A model generated the notes under the pieces. That model was given only the letters and a program-made list of their open reading frames with translations. It ran no database searches and was not told the origin of the DNA. From assembly GCA_023423275.1 (NCBI GenBank), contig JAFAFW010000007.1, positions 68,340-132,339 of the forward strand: a stretch of 64,000 nucleotides of DNA. The letters run 5' to 3'. The DNA is from Pseudomonadota bacterium (GTDB lineage: Bacteria; Pseudomonadota; Alphaproteobacteria; Rhizobiales; Hyphomicrobiaceae). The translations under genes were made by a program, and so were the position numbers. This document shows positions 53,978-62,671 of the stretch, piece by piece. Within the stretch, counting starts at the first letter, position 1, and the number at the start of each line of letters is the position of its first letter.

Positions 53978-54610
53978 TCATTCGCCTTTTAGTTTGTCAC
54001 GTTCTGCCGTCGTGAAGCCATCCAGAAGCGCAGACTTGATCGAACGCGCCTTGCTGTAGCGCGCAGACCGCGCATAGACGACGTCGCCAGCTTCCGACAG
54101 CGCCGCCAGCTTGAACATCGCAGAGTTTGATTGTGCCAGCCCGATGCTACTCGCCTGGGCCCAGGCGTCGTGATTGGCGCCGAGATAGATGACCAGCCAA
54201 CCGTCGTCGTCCTGCTTACGCTTCAGCAGTTTCGCGATCGCCTCCTTGGTGTATTCGCGCGAGCTGTTTTCCTCACCATCGGTCATGACGACGAGGATGG
54301 ACCGGGCGCCCGGCGCGGAGTGTTTTTCCAGGAGTCCGGCGGCATGGCCGACGGCATCCAGGAGTGGGGTACCGCCGCGCGGCTGATATTCCTCGTGCGT
54401 GATCTCCGGACAATCGGCAACTCTGACGTGATCCCGGATGCGGTCGATGCTGCCGGTGTCGAAGAGAATGACGGATGCGCGCGCATTCATTTTGGCGTCG
54501 CCGCGCACCTGGCGCAGATAGCTGTTGACGGCGCCGAGCGCATCGAGACGGCAGCTTTCCATCGACCCCGACCGATCGAGGACAACACAGATCGAAACAT
54601 CCTGCGTCAT
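53978..54610 (-). CDS. von Willebrand factor A domain protein
   Basis: A 210-residue protein that is essentially one vWA domain. The metal-ion-dependent adhesion site is present: DRSGS at residues 12-16, a threonine in GGTPLLDAV and an acidic VMTDGEEN. It resembles TerY-like soluble vWA proteins, which work in protein complexes linked to stress or metal resistance; there is no signal or membrane segment. GAGGAG precedes the ATG at 54610; a longer frame adds 23 basic residues. No ter genes are nearby. Confidence 0.88.
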   Translation of the reverse strand: MTQDVSICVVLDRSGSMESCRLDALGAVNSYLRQVRGDAKMNARASVILFDTGSIDRIRDHVRVADCPEITHEEYQPRGGTPLLDAVGHAAGLLEKHSAPGARSILVVMTDGEENSSREYTKEAIAKLLKRKQDDDGWLVIYLGANHDAWAQASSIGLAQSNSAMFKLAALSEAGDVVYARSARYSKARSIKSALLDGFTTAERDKLKGE

Positions 54611-55014
54611 GTGTGATCTCCTCTTGGGAACCGGATTGAGACGCGCCACGCGCTCGCGCAGCCGGCGTCGCGTTCGCACGGCGGTCCCGCGCCGTGCAAA
54701 CGATCGTCATGCATTTCGGACGTGAGCTGTCCCGGCCCGGAATGACGTCACCCGGTCGTCTTCTGACGCTGCCGCGCAGGTTCTGCGGGTTAACGAGGGT
54801 CAGTCGTGAAATGGGCCGAGCAGGTTGCGCCTTGAGCCGGAGGTCCACCCCTGCGGGCGACCGCTCTGCTTAAGCAGGCGGACGTTAGGCACCTCGGCTG
54901 GCGCACGCACCTTATGCAATAGGACGATGACGGAAGTTAGGCGGCGTCGGCTTGGCGCATTGCCAATTGGGTTTGATTGAGCGTAAGCCTGTGCACGAAT
55001 AAGCGGGACTGCAG
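54611..55014. other. 404-base intergenic region
   Basis: Between the divergent vWA and DUF2946 genes. I see no convincing gene, RNA or repeat; short open frames here lack binding sites and codon bias. It must hold the promoters of both flanking genes, but no clear -35/-10 pair stands out. Confidence 0.5.
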
Positions 55015-55401
55015 ATGCTGCGCAGGTGGATCAGCCTTCTGGCCGTGGTGGGCGTGCTTTTGCACGCTGGCGCACTCGTGCGCCACAACGCCGTCATGGC
55101 CGGCGTGCATCTGCAGCATCAGGCGCTGCTCGCCGATCTGCAGGTCATCTGCCACTCTGGTGGACCCGGCGCCGCGGAACCTGCGGATCTGCCGCATATT
55201 CCTCGTCCCTTCGATGCGCAGAACGGATGTCCGCTTTGCTCGGGGCTCGCGTCCGCTTTTGCGCTGGCAGGACCCGAGCCGATTGAACTTGGCGCGAAGC
55301 TGCGCAGTCAACGGGCCGATCCACCGATTTTCGTGGCGAGCTGGCAGGCGTCGCCTCTGCGGCTGTTGCCGCCGGCCCGAGGCCCTCCCGCCTTCGCGTG
55401 A
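55015..55401 (+). CDS. DUF2946-like membrane/periplasmic protein
   Basis: A 128-residue protein with an N-terminal hydrophobic helix and a CPLCSGLA motif in the middle, the mark of the DUF2946 family, whose genes often lie with copper-uptake genes. The two cysteines and scattered histidines could bind copper. It is 128 bases upstream of a copper chaperone fusion on the same strand, supporting a role in copper acquisition. Function is inferred from context only. Confidence 0.72.
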   Translation: MLRRWISLLAVVGVLLHAGALVRHNAVMAGVHLQHQALLADLQVICHSGGPGAAEPADLPHIPRPFDAQNGCPLCSGLASAFALAGPEPIELGAKLRSQRADPPIFVASWQASPLRLLPPARGPPAFA

Positions 55402-55529
55402 TCCGCTAACGGCGGACGAAAACTCCCATTCAATTCACCGACCGGCACCTCGTGGTGCGCGACGCCTTCATCGGCGTTCTGCAGACGACGCGAGGCGCGG
55501 GCCGTATCCAAATTCAGGAGAGACACATC

Positions 55530-56522
55530 ATGAAGTCCATTATTATGGGCGGGATTACCGTAAGTTTGGCAACGGCGCTTGTTGCGCCGGCCGCTTTCGC
55601 ACACGCCGGTCTGGAAAAGCGTGAAGCAACGATCGGCACGACCTACAAGGCCGTCGTAAAAATCCCGCACGGTTGCGATGGGGCTGCGACGACGAGAATT
55701 CGCGTGCAGATTCCGGACGGGCTCATCGCCGTCAAGCCGATGCCGAAGCCGGGCTGGACGGTGGAGACCGTGCAAGGTGCGTACGATAAAGCCTATCCTT
55801 ATTACGGCGGTGCGGAGCTGAAGGAGGGCGTGACGGAAGTAAGCTGGAGCGGCGGGAAGCTGCCCGATGCGTTCTACGACGAGTTCGTTTTGACTGGCCT
55901 CGTCGCGAAAAGCCTGTCGGATGGTGCGAGCATGTACTTTCCGATCCTGCAGGATTGTGAGGCCGGCAGCCGCAATTGGGTCGAAATACCCGCAGCAGGC
56001 CAGGATGCGCATGATCTGAAGTCTCCCGCGCCGGCTGTTCGCCTCGTGCAGGCGCAACAAAATGGTCACGGCACCGCGCAGCACAGCGCGCACGGTGCAC
56101 CCGCTTCAACGTACACATTGGGGGCGCTCTTCATCGAGGCGCCGTGGGCACGCGCAACGCCCGGCGGGGCGCGAGTCGGTGGTGCCTACCTGACGATCAG
56201 GAATACCGGCAGCGAACCGGATCGGCTGATCGGCGGCTCCGTGCCGATTGCCAAGTCCGTCGAGGTGCACGAGATGGCCATGGCCAACAATGTCATGCGG
56301 ATGCGGCGACTGGAGGATGGGCTCGAGATCAAGCCCGGCGAAACCGTCGAACTCAAGCCAGGCGGGGCTCATCTCATGTTCATGGAACTGAACCAGGGAC
56401 TCAAGGATGGCCAGCCGGTGACGGGAACATTGGTGTTCGAGAAGGCGGGGAAGGTCGAGGTGACCTTCACCGTCGCCCCGATCGGCGGAGCGCAGTCGAA
56501 GGGTGGCCACGGACACCACTGA
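55530..56522 (+). CDS. Periplasmic copper protein: YcnI domain fused to PCuAC domain
   Basis: A 330-residue exported fusion. The signal peptide ends AFA, leaving His25 as mature N-terminus (HAGLEKREA), as in YcnI (DUF1775) proteins where that histidine helps bind copper. Residues 25-170 are the YcnI domain. After a His-rich linker (NGHGTAQHSAHG) residues about 195-320 form a PCuAC (DUF461) domain with VHEMAM, VMRM and HLMFM supplying the His/Met copper ligands. PCuAC delivers Cu(I) to the CuA site of cytochrome oxidase. The C-terminus GGHGHH adds further metal ligands. AGGAG supports the ATG at 55530; a longer frame is less likely. Confidence 0.92.
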   Translation: MKSIIMGGITVSLATALVAPAAFAHAGLEKREATIGTTYKAVVKIPHGCDGAATTRIRVQIPDGLIAVKPMPKPGWTVETVQGAYDKAYPYYGGAELKEGVTEVSWSGGKLPDAFYDEFVLTGLVAKSLSDGASMYFPILQDCEAGSRNWVEIPAAGQDAHDLKSPAPAVRLVQAQQNGHGTAQHSAHGAPASTYTLGALFIEAPWARATPGGARVGGAYLTIRNTGSEPDRLIGGSVPIAKSVEVHEMAMANNVMRMRRLEDGLEIKPGETVELKPGGAHLMFMELNQGLKDGQPVTGTLVFEKAGKVEVTFTVAPIGGAQSKGGHGHH

Positions 56523-56542
56523 GCGGTAGCGCGGCCCGCCGC

Positions 56543-57364
56543 TCAGATGATGCGCTTGCGCACGAACGTGACCACGATTTCGGCGGCGACAACGACAAGC
56601 AGGATCGCGAGCAAAGCCATCGCGGTCCTGTCCCACCGGAAGGTGTTCAGCGCGGTATCGATCACCATGCCGATGCCGCCAGCGCCGACCAGCCCGAGCA
56701 CGGCGGACTCGCGCACGTTGATGTCCCAGCGGAATACAGCAATTGACCAGAACGCGGGACGAACCTGCGGCCAGTAGCCCATCCTGAGGATGCTGAGCCA
56801 TGGCGAACCGGTCGCCTGCAGGGCCTCGATGGTCCCCTTGTTGGCTTCCTCAAGCGCTTCGCCCAGCAGCTTGCCGACGAAGCCGATCGAGCGAAAGGCG
56901 ATGGCGAACGTTCCGGCCAGCGGTCCGGGCCCGAAGATCGCAACGAACAGCAGCGCCCAGATCAGTGAGTTGATCGAGCGCGAGGCTGTCAGGATCAGCT
57001 TGGCAAGGAAATTGACAGGCCAGGACGTGGTGATATTGCGCGCCGCCATCAGGGCGACGGGAACCGCCATGATGACCGCCAGGATCGTTCCGAGCGTTGC
57101 GATGTGCAGTGTTTCGACAAGCGCGTGATGCACGCCCATGCCGTCGTTCTGGTAGTAGTGCGACCAATCGATCGGCCACATGCGACGGAACAGGTCCGCC
57201 ATCTGCTCGGGCGCGTCGTAGAGAAATTCGGGAATGATCTCGACTGTCCGCGCGGCCCAGACCACGGCTGCGACCAGGATGAGATAAGTGAAATATCGCC
57301 CCAGCCGTTGCGAGGGCGTGAAGCGGCTCCATTCGCGATTCAGCGCTTGTACGGTCTCGCTCAT
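56543..57364 (-). CDS. phnE: Phosphonate-type ABC transporter permease (second)
   Basis: A 273-residue permease with about six helices and the EAA-type loop GEALEEANKGTIEALQATGSPW. GLVGAGGIGMVIDTALNTFRWDR is the typical PhnE end. Starting at 57364 the ATG overlaps the first permease stop (ATGA). Two PhnE genes after phnC are usual in rhizobial phosphonate or phosphate importers. No C-P lyase genes are in the window. Confidence 0.92.
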   Translation of the reverse strand: MSETVQALNREWSRFTPSQRLGRYFTYLILVAAVVWAARTVEIIPEFLYDAPEQMADLFRRMWPIDWSHYYQNDGMGVHHALVETLHIATLGTILAVIMAVPVALMAARNITTSWPVNFLAKLILTASRSINSLIWALLFVAIFGPGPLAGTFAIAFRSIGFVGKLLGEALEEANKGTIEALQATGSPWLSILRMGYWPQVRPAFWSIAVFRWDINVRESAVLGLVGAGGIGMVIDTALNTFRWDRTAMALLAILLVVVAAEIVVTFVRKRII

Positions 57365-58176
57365 AGGAATAGCGCCCTGAGCCGCTGCGAGATGATCTCG
57401 CCAACCATGATCATGGCGATGATGGTGATGAGGATCGCGCAAACGAAATCATAGTCGAACCGACCGAACGCGGCCTGCAGCGAACCGCCGATGCCGCCGC
57501 CGCCGACGATGCCGACCATGGTCGAATTCCTGAGATTGGAGTCGAGTTGGTAGGTCGCAAAGCCGATGAACCGCGCATTGACCTGCGGCAGCACGGCGAT
57601 GATCAGCGTGTTCATGAAGTTGGCGCCGCTCGCCCGTACAGCCTCGACCTGCTTCAGCGAGATCTCTTCGATGGCTTCCGCGAACAGCTTGGCGATGAAT
57701 CCGATCGAGGCGACGATCAGCGCCAGAATGCCCGCCAGCGCGCCGAAGCCGACGCCCTTCACGAACAGGATCGCGACAATGATCGGATGGAACGACCGGC
57801 ACAGCATGATCAGCCCGCGCGCCGGCCAGGTGACCCATCCGGGCATCAGGTTGCGCGCCGCCAGCACGCCGATCGGCAATGACAAGAGAATGCCGGCCGC
57901 CGAGGACAGGACGGCGATCTGCAGGCTTTCCCGCAGCCCGTCGAACATCAGATGGCGCAGATCGGGATTGGAAAAAAGCGGCGGAAACATCCGGCCGAGC
58001 AGCTTGGCGGCATTGTCCAGGCCGATGATGAAACGCTCGAGGCTGAAGTCGAGGATCGAGAAGGCATAAACGATATAGGCCAGGAGCAGCAGCCATCCGA
58101 TCCTTGATGTCCAGCTTGACTTCAAGACGTTGGCGCGTTCGTCCGGGGATGCGGGGGGCAGGCTCACATCAGCCAT
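57361..58176 (-). CDS. phnE: Phosphonate-type ABC transporter permease (first)
   Basis: A 271-residue PhnE family permease, with AEAIEEISLKQVEAVRASGANF as the coupling loop and GIVGGGGIGGSLQAAFGRFDYD near the end. It pairs with the second permease. Its start overlaps the phnC stop by 13 bases, so translation is coupled. Confidence 0.92.
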   Translation of the reverse strand: MADVSLPPASPDERANVLKSSWTSRIGWLLLLAYIVYAFSILDFSLERFIIGLDNAAKLLGRMFPPLFSNPDLRHLMFDGLRESLQIAVLSSAAGILLSLPIGVLAARNLMPGWVTWPARGLIMLCRSFHPIIVAILFVKGVGFGALAGILALIVASIGFIAKLFAEAIEEISLKQVEAVRASGANFMNTLIIAVLPQVNARFIGFATYQLDSNLRNSTMVGIVGGGGIGGSLQAAFGRFDYDFVCAILITIIAMIMVGEIISQRLRALFL

Positions 58177-58940
58177 CCTTCGCCTCCGTAGATGTCCTGC
58201 AGATGATCGTTGGTCAACGAATCCGGCGGCCCGTCGAAGATCACCTTTCCGCCGGCCATGCCGACGATGCGATCGGCGAAGCGGCGCGCGAGATCGACCT
58301 GATGCATATTGACGATAAGGGGGATGCTGCGCGCCCGCGTCAGGCCGGTCATCAACTCCATGATTTCTACGGACGTCTTGGGATCGAGCGAGGACGTCGG
58401 CTCGTCGGCGAGCAGCAGCCGCGGATCCTGCATCAGCGCCCGTGCGATCCCGACCCGTTGCCGCTGGCCGCCCGATAGGGCGTCAGCGCGCTGGCCCGCG
58501 TACCCGTCGAGACCGACCTGGGCGAGCAGATCGAAGGCGCGGTTGACGTCCTCCGGTGGAAACCGCCGCAGCCAGACACGCCACACAGGGAGATGCCCGA
58601 GCTGGCCAGTCAGCACGTTCTCCATGACGGAGAGGCGCTCGACGAGATTGTACTCCTGGAACACCATGCCGATCTTGCAGCGCACCGCCCGCAGACGGGC
58701 GCCGCGGATCTTCGCCAGGTTTTCCCCGTCGAACAGGATGTCGCCCGAAGTCGGCATCACCAGCCGGTTGATGGATCGGATGAGCGTGGATTTTCCCGTG
58801 CCTGATGGGCCGATAACAGCCGTTACCGAGCTGTCGGGAACTTCCAGCGAGACACCCTTCAGAACCGGTTTTCCGGGAGTATAAGCCACCACGAGGTCGC
58901 GCAGCACGACGGCGGGAGCGGGCAGCGACATTGCGGCCAT
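58164..58940 (-). CDS. phnC: Phosphonate-type ABC transporter ATP-binding protein
   Basis: A 258-residue ATPase: Walker A GPSGTGKSTL, signature DALSGGQRQRVGIARAL, Walker B LLLADEPTSSLDP, and the PhnC-specific FQEYNLVERLSVMENVL. The ATG at 58940 follows AAGGAACC at suitable distance; an earlier in-frame ATG at 58985 is less likely. It is 128 bases after phnD, a gap filled by a strong hairpin. Confidence 0.94.
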   Translation of the reverse strand: MAAMSLPAPAVVLRDLVVAYTPGKPVLKGVSLEVPDSSVTAVIGPSGTGKSTLIRSINRLVMPTSGDILFDGENLAKIRGARLRAVRCKIGMVFQEYNLVERLSVMENVLTGQLGHLPVWRVWLRRFPPEDVNRAFDLLAQVGLDGYAGQRADALSGGQRQRVGIARALMQDPRLLLADEPTSSLDPKTSVEIMELMTGLTRARSIPLIVNMHQVDLARRFADRIVGMAGGKVIFDGPPDSLTNDHLQDIYGGEGWLM

Positions 58941-59005
58941 CGTTAAGGTTCCTTGGCCTGCCATCTGCACACCGCCTGCGCGCAAATGGTCGATAGCGAA
59001 AAGAT

Positions 59006-59038
59006 ACGGTCCTGCAGGACGTCGTCGTGCAGGACCGT
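59006..59038 (-). other. Intercistronic hairpin between phnD and phnC
   Basis: A perfect 11-bp stem (59006-59016 with 59028-59038, 11-base loop); reading on the minus strand it is followed by ATCTTTTCGC. It probably acts as a partial terminator or mRNA-protecting structure so that the binding protein is made in excess over the transporter. Confidence 0.6.
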
Positions 59039-59068
59039 GGTCACGTTCGGAACACAGCAGCGCATCGC

Positions 59069-60118
59069 CTACTGTTTCTTTGCCTTGTCGGCGGCTTTCT
59101 TGGCGGCGGCGTCAGATTCCTTCTTGGCCATCGCCGACAGGCCGCTTTGCGTGTAACCGCCTTCAGCTTCCTCGGCGATCTTGCGGATGGCGGCCCAGTC
59201 CTTCTGGTAGGTGATCGGGAAGAAGCGATCGGCGCCTTCGAACGCCTTCAGCATTTCAGGCGTGTAGCGGAAAGAGAAAAAGGCTTCCTTGATCTTCGCA
59301 ACCAGGTCGGGATGCAGATCGTGCGCGTAAGCGAACGATGACGTCGGGAAGAGATCGCTCTTATAGATGATGCGGAAGGCATCTTCGGGCACCTGTCCGC
59401 GGCGGACCATGCGATAGAACACGTCCGAGGCGACTGGCGCAGCGTCATAGTCGCCCGAGAAAACGCCCATCACGGACTGGTCATGCTTGCCGGAGAACAG
59501 CGGCTTGTAGTCCGTGTCCGGCGTCAGGCCCTCGCCCGGGAATAGAACGCGCGGCGCCAGGTTGCCCGAGTTTGAAGATGGCGCCGTATGGGCAACTTTC
59601 TTCTCTTTGAGGTCTGAAAGCTTCTGGAACGGACTATCCTTTTTTACCAGCACGATCAGATGATAGCCTTGCAGCTCCTTTTCATTGCCCTTGACCGCGA
59701 ACGGAATGGCACCGGCAAGGTTGACGGCAAATCCGGTTGGTCCGGTCGAGAAGCCGGCCACGTGCAGGCGGCCCGAGCGCATCGCCTCGATCTCGGCGGC
59801 GTTGGACTGCACCTGATAGAACACCACGCGTTTGCCGGTCACCTTGGCCAGATGATCGGTGAATGGCTTCAGGATGTTCTCGTAAACCGCGGGGTCTTCC
59901 ACCGGTGTGTAGGTGAACACCAGCGTTGATGGGTTTTTGAGTTTCCCAGCATCTTTCGGCGTGTCGGCGACAAGGTCGCCGTTTTCGTCACAATACAGGG
60001 CATCGAGCGACCCGCGCGACTTGCAATCGTCCTGTGCATGCAGAGATTGGGTGAATCCCGTCGTCAACGCCAGAATGCCGGCAAGCGCGAGCGCCCCGAG
60101 TTTGGGCACGAATGCCAT
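59069..60118 (-). CDS. phnD: Phosphonate/phosphate-type ABC transporter substrate-binding protein
   Basis: A 349-residue periplasmic binding protein of the PhnD/PtxB family. The signal peptide ends near LHAQ (residue 29). Typical parts are LVFTYTPVEDPAVYENILKPFTDHLAK, YQVQSNAAEIEAMRSGRLHVAGFSTG and HTAPSSNSGNLAPR. The ligand (phosphonate, phosphite, phosphate esters) is not settled by sequence. The C-terminus is a Lys/Ala-rich tail (AKKESDAAAKKAADKAKK). GGGAGGA precedes the ATG. Confidence 0.92.
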   Translation of the reverse strand: MAFVPKLGALALAGILALTTGFTQSLHAQDDCKSRGSLDALYCDENGDLVADTPKDAGKLKNPSTLVFTYTPVEDPAVYENILKPFTDHLAKVTGKRVVFYQVQSNAAEIEAMRSGRLHVAGFSTGPTGFAVNLAGAIPFAVKGNEKELQGYHLIVLVKKDSPFQKLSDLKEKKVAHTAPSSNSGNLAPRVLFPGEGLTPDTDYKPLFSGKHDQSVMGVFSGDYDAAPVASDVFYRMVRRGQVPEDAFRIIYKSDLFPTSSFAYAHDLHPDLVAKIKEAFFSFRYTPEMLKAFEGADRFFPITYQKDWAAIRKIAEEAEGGYTQSGLSAMAKKESDAAAKKAADKAKKQ

Positions 60119-60205
60119 CTTAACGTCCTCCCGATCGCATTACGTTGTTGTTATCGGCCGAAATGGCCGAAGAAGGGTCAAGCCGTTTTGGCTCAAGGGT
60201 TATTG

Positions 60206-60223
60206 TTGTCACATAGCCGTCAT
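60206..60223. promoter_or_regulatory. Candidate Pho box
   Basis: TTGTCAC, four bases, CCGTCAT: two 7-base direct repeats 11 bases apart, resembling the PhoB consensus CTGTCAT-N4-CTGTCAT, followed by AAAT. It lies 88 bases upstream of phnD but reads on the plus strand, opposite to phnD and toward the LysE gene, so its assignment is tentative. Confidence 0.4.
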
Positions 60224-60351
60224 AAATGCGAGTGCGACGTTCGCCGGAGACCTCCGTGTCGTCACTGACACCGTGATCAACGGCCAACGATGCTGGACAG
60301 CCGGTCTGGCCCGTGTCTCCCTCTCGTCGGCATCGTCATACGGAGCAGGCT

Positions 60352-60978
60352 ATGGCACTCGAAACTTGGTTGGCGTTCGTTGCGGCCTCTACTGTCCTGC
60401 TTGTCATACCCGGCCCCACGATCCTGCTGGTTGTGTCCTATGCGCTGGGGCAGGGGCTTCGGGTGGCGCTGCCGATGGCGGTCGGTGTCGCGCTCGGCGA
60501 CTTCACGGCGATGACGCTGTCCATGCTCGGCGTCGGAGCGCTCCTGGCGGCGTCTGCATCGCTGTTTACCATCCTCAAATGGATCGGCGCGGGCTATCTC
60601 ATCTGGCTCGGTATCAAGCTGTGGCGTGCGGGCGGTCAACTCGATGCCCCGCCGCGAACCGGCAAAGTATCGACGCTCAAGCTGGTCGCTCACGCGTGGC
60701 TGGTGACGGCGCTCAATCCCAAGGGCATCATTTTCTTCGTCGCGTTCCTGCCTCAGTTCATCAATCCTCACGCTGATTTTCTGAAGCAGATGATGATTTT
60801 CGAGGCGACGTTCGTTGTGCTCGCCTTCATCAATGCGATGGCTTATGCGCTCATCGCCGCCCGTGCGCGGGTTTTGGTGAGAAATGAGGCAGTCCTGGGC
60901 CTTGTCCATAAGGCGGGTGGCACGCTGCTTGTCGGGGCCGGTCTTGCGACCGCGACAGTGCGCGCCGCGCAGAGCTGA
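60352..60978 (+). CDS. LysE family translocator
   Basis: A 208-residue membrane exporter of the LysE/RhtB family with six predicted helices. The N-terminal VIPGPTILLVVSYALGQG is the family motif, and ALNPKGIIFFVAFLPQFINP is the second. Members export amino acids or homoserine lactones. The ATG at 60352 follows CGGAGCAGG; an upstream frame adds 13 basic residues. The substrate is not known. Confidence 0.9.
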   Translation: MALETWLAFVAASTVLLVIPGPTILLVVSYALGQGLRVALPMAVGVALGDFTAMTLSMLGVGALLAASASLFTILKWIGAGYLIWLGIKLWRAGGQLDAPPRTGKVSTLKLVAHAWLVTALNPKGIIFFVAFLPQFINPHADFLKQMMIFEATFVVLAFINAMAYALIAARARVLVRNEAVLGLVHKAGGTLLVGAGLATATVRAAQS

Positions 60979-61191
60979 TTTCTGCCGCATTTCGCGCAGC
61001 TTCCTGCGATTATTCACCGCTTTCGCGCTGGATTGGCGAGTGCTATCGACGACGCCGGCTGGCGCCCCGATTCCGCTGATGGGTCACGGGCGCCTGCAGT
61101 GACGTCGAGAACCCTTCATAGGCCCATGGCATATCCAACAGAACGCGATCACCTCCGCCTCCTGGCGACGTATATTTTCGGCGCGCGCTGG

Positions 61192-61338
61192 TTACAGGTT
61201 CCTCTCTATCTCGGACTGATATTCGCGCAGTGCGTCTACGTCGTGCTGTTCACTCGAAATGTAGTGAGCCAGCGCCGGGTTTGCTGACATTCCACCGACG
61301 GCAATGGCTCCGGCTTTGAGAAAATTGCGGCGCTTCAT
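61192..61338 (-). CDS. Short twin-arginine signal peptide protein
   Basis: A 48-residue product that is nearly all Tat signal: MKRRNFLKAGAIAVGG, ending NPALA before a short polar tail (HYISSEQHDVDALREY). GGAG lies nine bases ahead of the ATG at 61338, so it may be a true short gene. It could also be the remnant of a longer Tat substrate, or a small Tat-exported factor of the kind found next to some oxidoreductases; none is here. Confidence 0.5.
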   Translation of the reverse strand: MKRRNFLKAGAIAVGGMSANPALAHYISSEQHDVDALREYQSEIERNL

Positions 61339-61551
61339 GGCTGGGCACTCCGGACTTCGCGCGCGTTCGATCACCCCCGCACTGTCTGTGCAGGTGATCT
61401 CGTTCAAACGCGATGAGTGAAGACTTGTTGCCGTCGCCGGCTGCGCATTCCGCCGGGGGCGGCTAAAAAAATGCGCGCTGCCAGCAAAATCACCGGCCTC
61501 TCGGCATCGGGCAAGCATTTGCCGGCGTGCAGGTCCGGTGTGTCAGGATCG

Positions 61552-62319
61552 CTAGGACTTGATCCAGTAGCCGCCGAAATGATCGATCTGAACGATCGGA
61601 TCGACGATCCCGTGCGCCGCCCGATATTCGTCGACCGCCTGCCGGTGCGCCTCGAACAGATAATAATCGTCCGCGATCAGCGTGCCGCCGGGTGAGAGCT
61701 TGTGATACAGGTTCGCAAGGCCATCGCGGGTACTTTCGTACATATCGCCGTCGAGCCGCAGGACCGCGAGCGCCTGCACGGGGGCGGCCGGCAGGGTATC
61801 CTTGAACAATCCTTCCAGAAAGATGACCTGCGCGTCGAGCAGATCGTAGCGGGCAAACGCTGCCTTCACGTCCGGCAACGATACGGCGAAATCCTGATAA
61901 GTGTGGAAGTCCGATCCGGCATCGGCGGCAACGCCGTCGGATGGTGCGGGAAGCCCGGCGAACGAATCGGCCGCGATGACGCGGCGATCGTGGATTCCAT
62001 AGGCTTTGAGCACGGCGCGCATCATCATGCAGGCTCCGCCGCGCCAGACGCCGGTCTCCATGAAATCGCCGGGGATGCCGTTCCGGATCACGCGCTCGCA
62101 CTCGCGGCGGATATTCTCCATCCGCTTGGCCCCGATCATCGACGGTGCCGTTGACGGCCAGTCCCAGCCGTTTTCCCGGTAGTCATCCTTGTAGCCGTCG
62201 ACCTTGCAGGCCGGCAGCGGCGGATCAGGATTGAGCCGGCCGACCAGGCTGTCCCGCATGAGGTCCAGATAGGACGCCCGCAGGCGTGCGATATCCGAAT
62301 TCGATTGCGCGACCGTCAT
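61552..62319 (-). CDS. TylF/MycF family methyltransferase
   Basis: A 255-residue class I methyltransferase of the TylF family, Mg-dependent sugar O-methyltransferases. Marks are IPGDFMETGVWRGGACMMMRAVL (SAM loop), IAADSFAGLP, and VLRLDGDMYEST with metal-binding aspartates, then GGTLIADDY. The ATG at 62319 follows GGGGGT; a start 13 codons earlier has no binding site, and the longest frame runs backwards into the tRNA. Likely acts on a surface or secondary-metabolite sugar; not certain. Confidence 0.88.
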   Translation of the reverse strand: MTVAQSNSDIARLRASYLDLMRDSLVGRLNPDPPLPACKVDGYKDDYRENGWDWPSTAPSMIGAKRMENIRRECERVIRNGIPGDFMETGVWRGGACMMMRAVLKAYGIHDRRVIAADSFAGLPAPSDGVAADAGSDFHTYQDFAVSLPDVKAAFARYDLLDAQVIFLEGLFKDTLPAAPVQALAVLRLDGDMYESTRDGLANLYHKLSPGGTLIADDYYLFEAHRQAVDEYRAAHGIVDPIVQIDHFGGYWIKS

Positions 62320-62439
62320 GTCGACCCCCAGGGTGGCAGGTGTGTTCGTGCCGACCATACAACATGACGGGTCCGGCGAGGTGAGCCGAACATCGGCTTC
62401 GTCGATCGTCTCACGGCGGTCAGGGAATGGGATTCGGGA

Positions 62440-62513
62440 TGGAGGCCACGGCCGGAATCGAACCGGCGTGCGCGGATTTGCAGTCCGCTGCGTCACCACT
62501 CCGCCACGTGGCC
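62440..62513 (-). tRNA. tRNA-Cys (GCA)
   Basis: A full cloverleaf reads on the minus strand from 62513 to 62440. The acceptor stem GGCCACG pairs with CGTGGCC, the anticodon loop is CTGCAAA with anticodon GCA, the T arm contains GGTTCGATTCC, and CCA is encoded at 62442-62440 after the discriminator U. Confidence 0.96.
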
Positions 62514-62671
62514 ACCGGCGCGGCATCTACCATGCGCATCGCCTCCAATGCAAACGGGTTCCGCATCGGTGCGGCTCTGGGTCCGCCAGATAACGCGCAA
62601 GGCCACTGGCAGCCGCGTCCGCTGTTCGCTATGGTCCGCGCCGAACAGCTATTGAGCCTCCAGGAGGGGAG

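Noticed and set aside
61339..61551. Terminator of the TylF-type gene with a T run near 61467
   Set aside because: A T run and GC-rich stretches exist on the minus strand, but no good stem directly precedes the T run; the folding is ambiguous.
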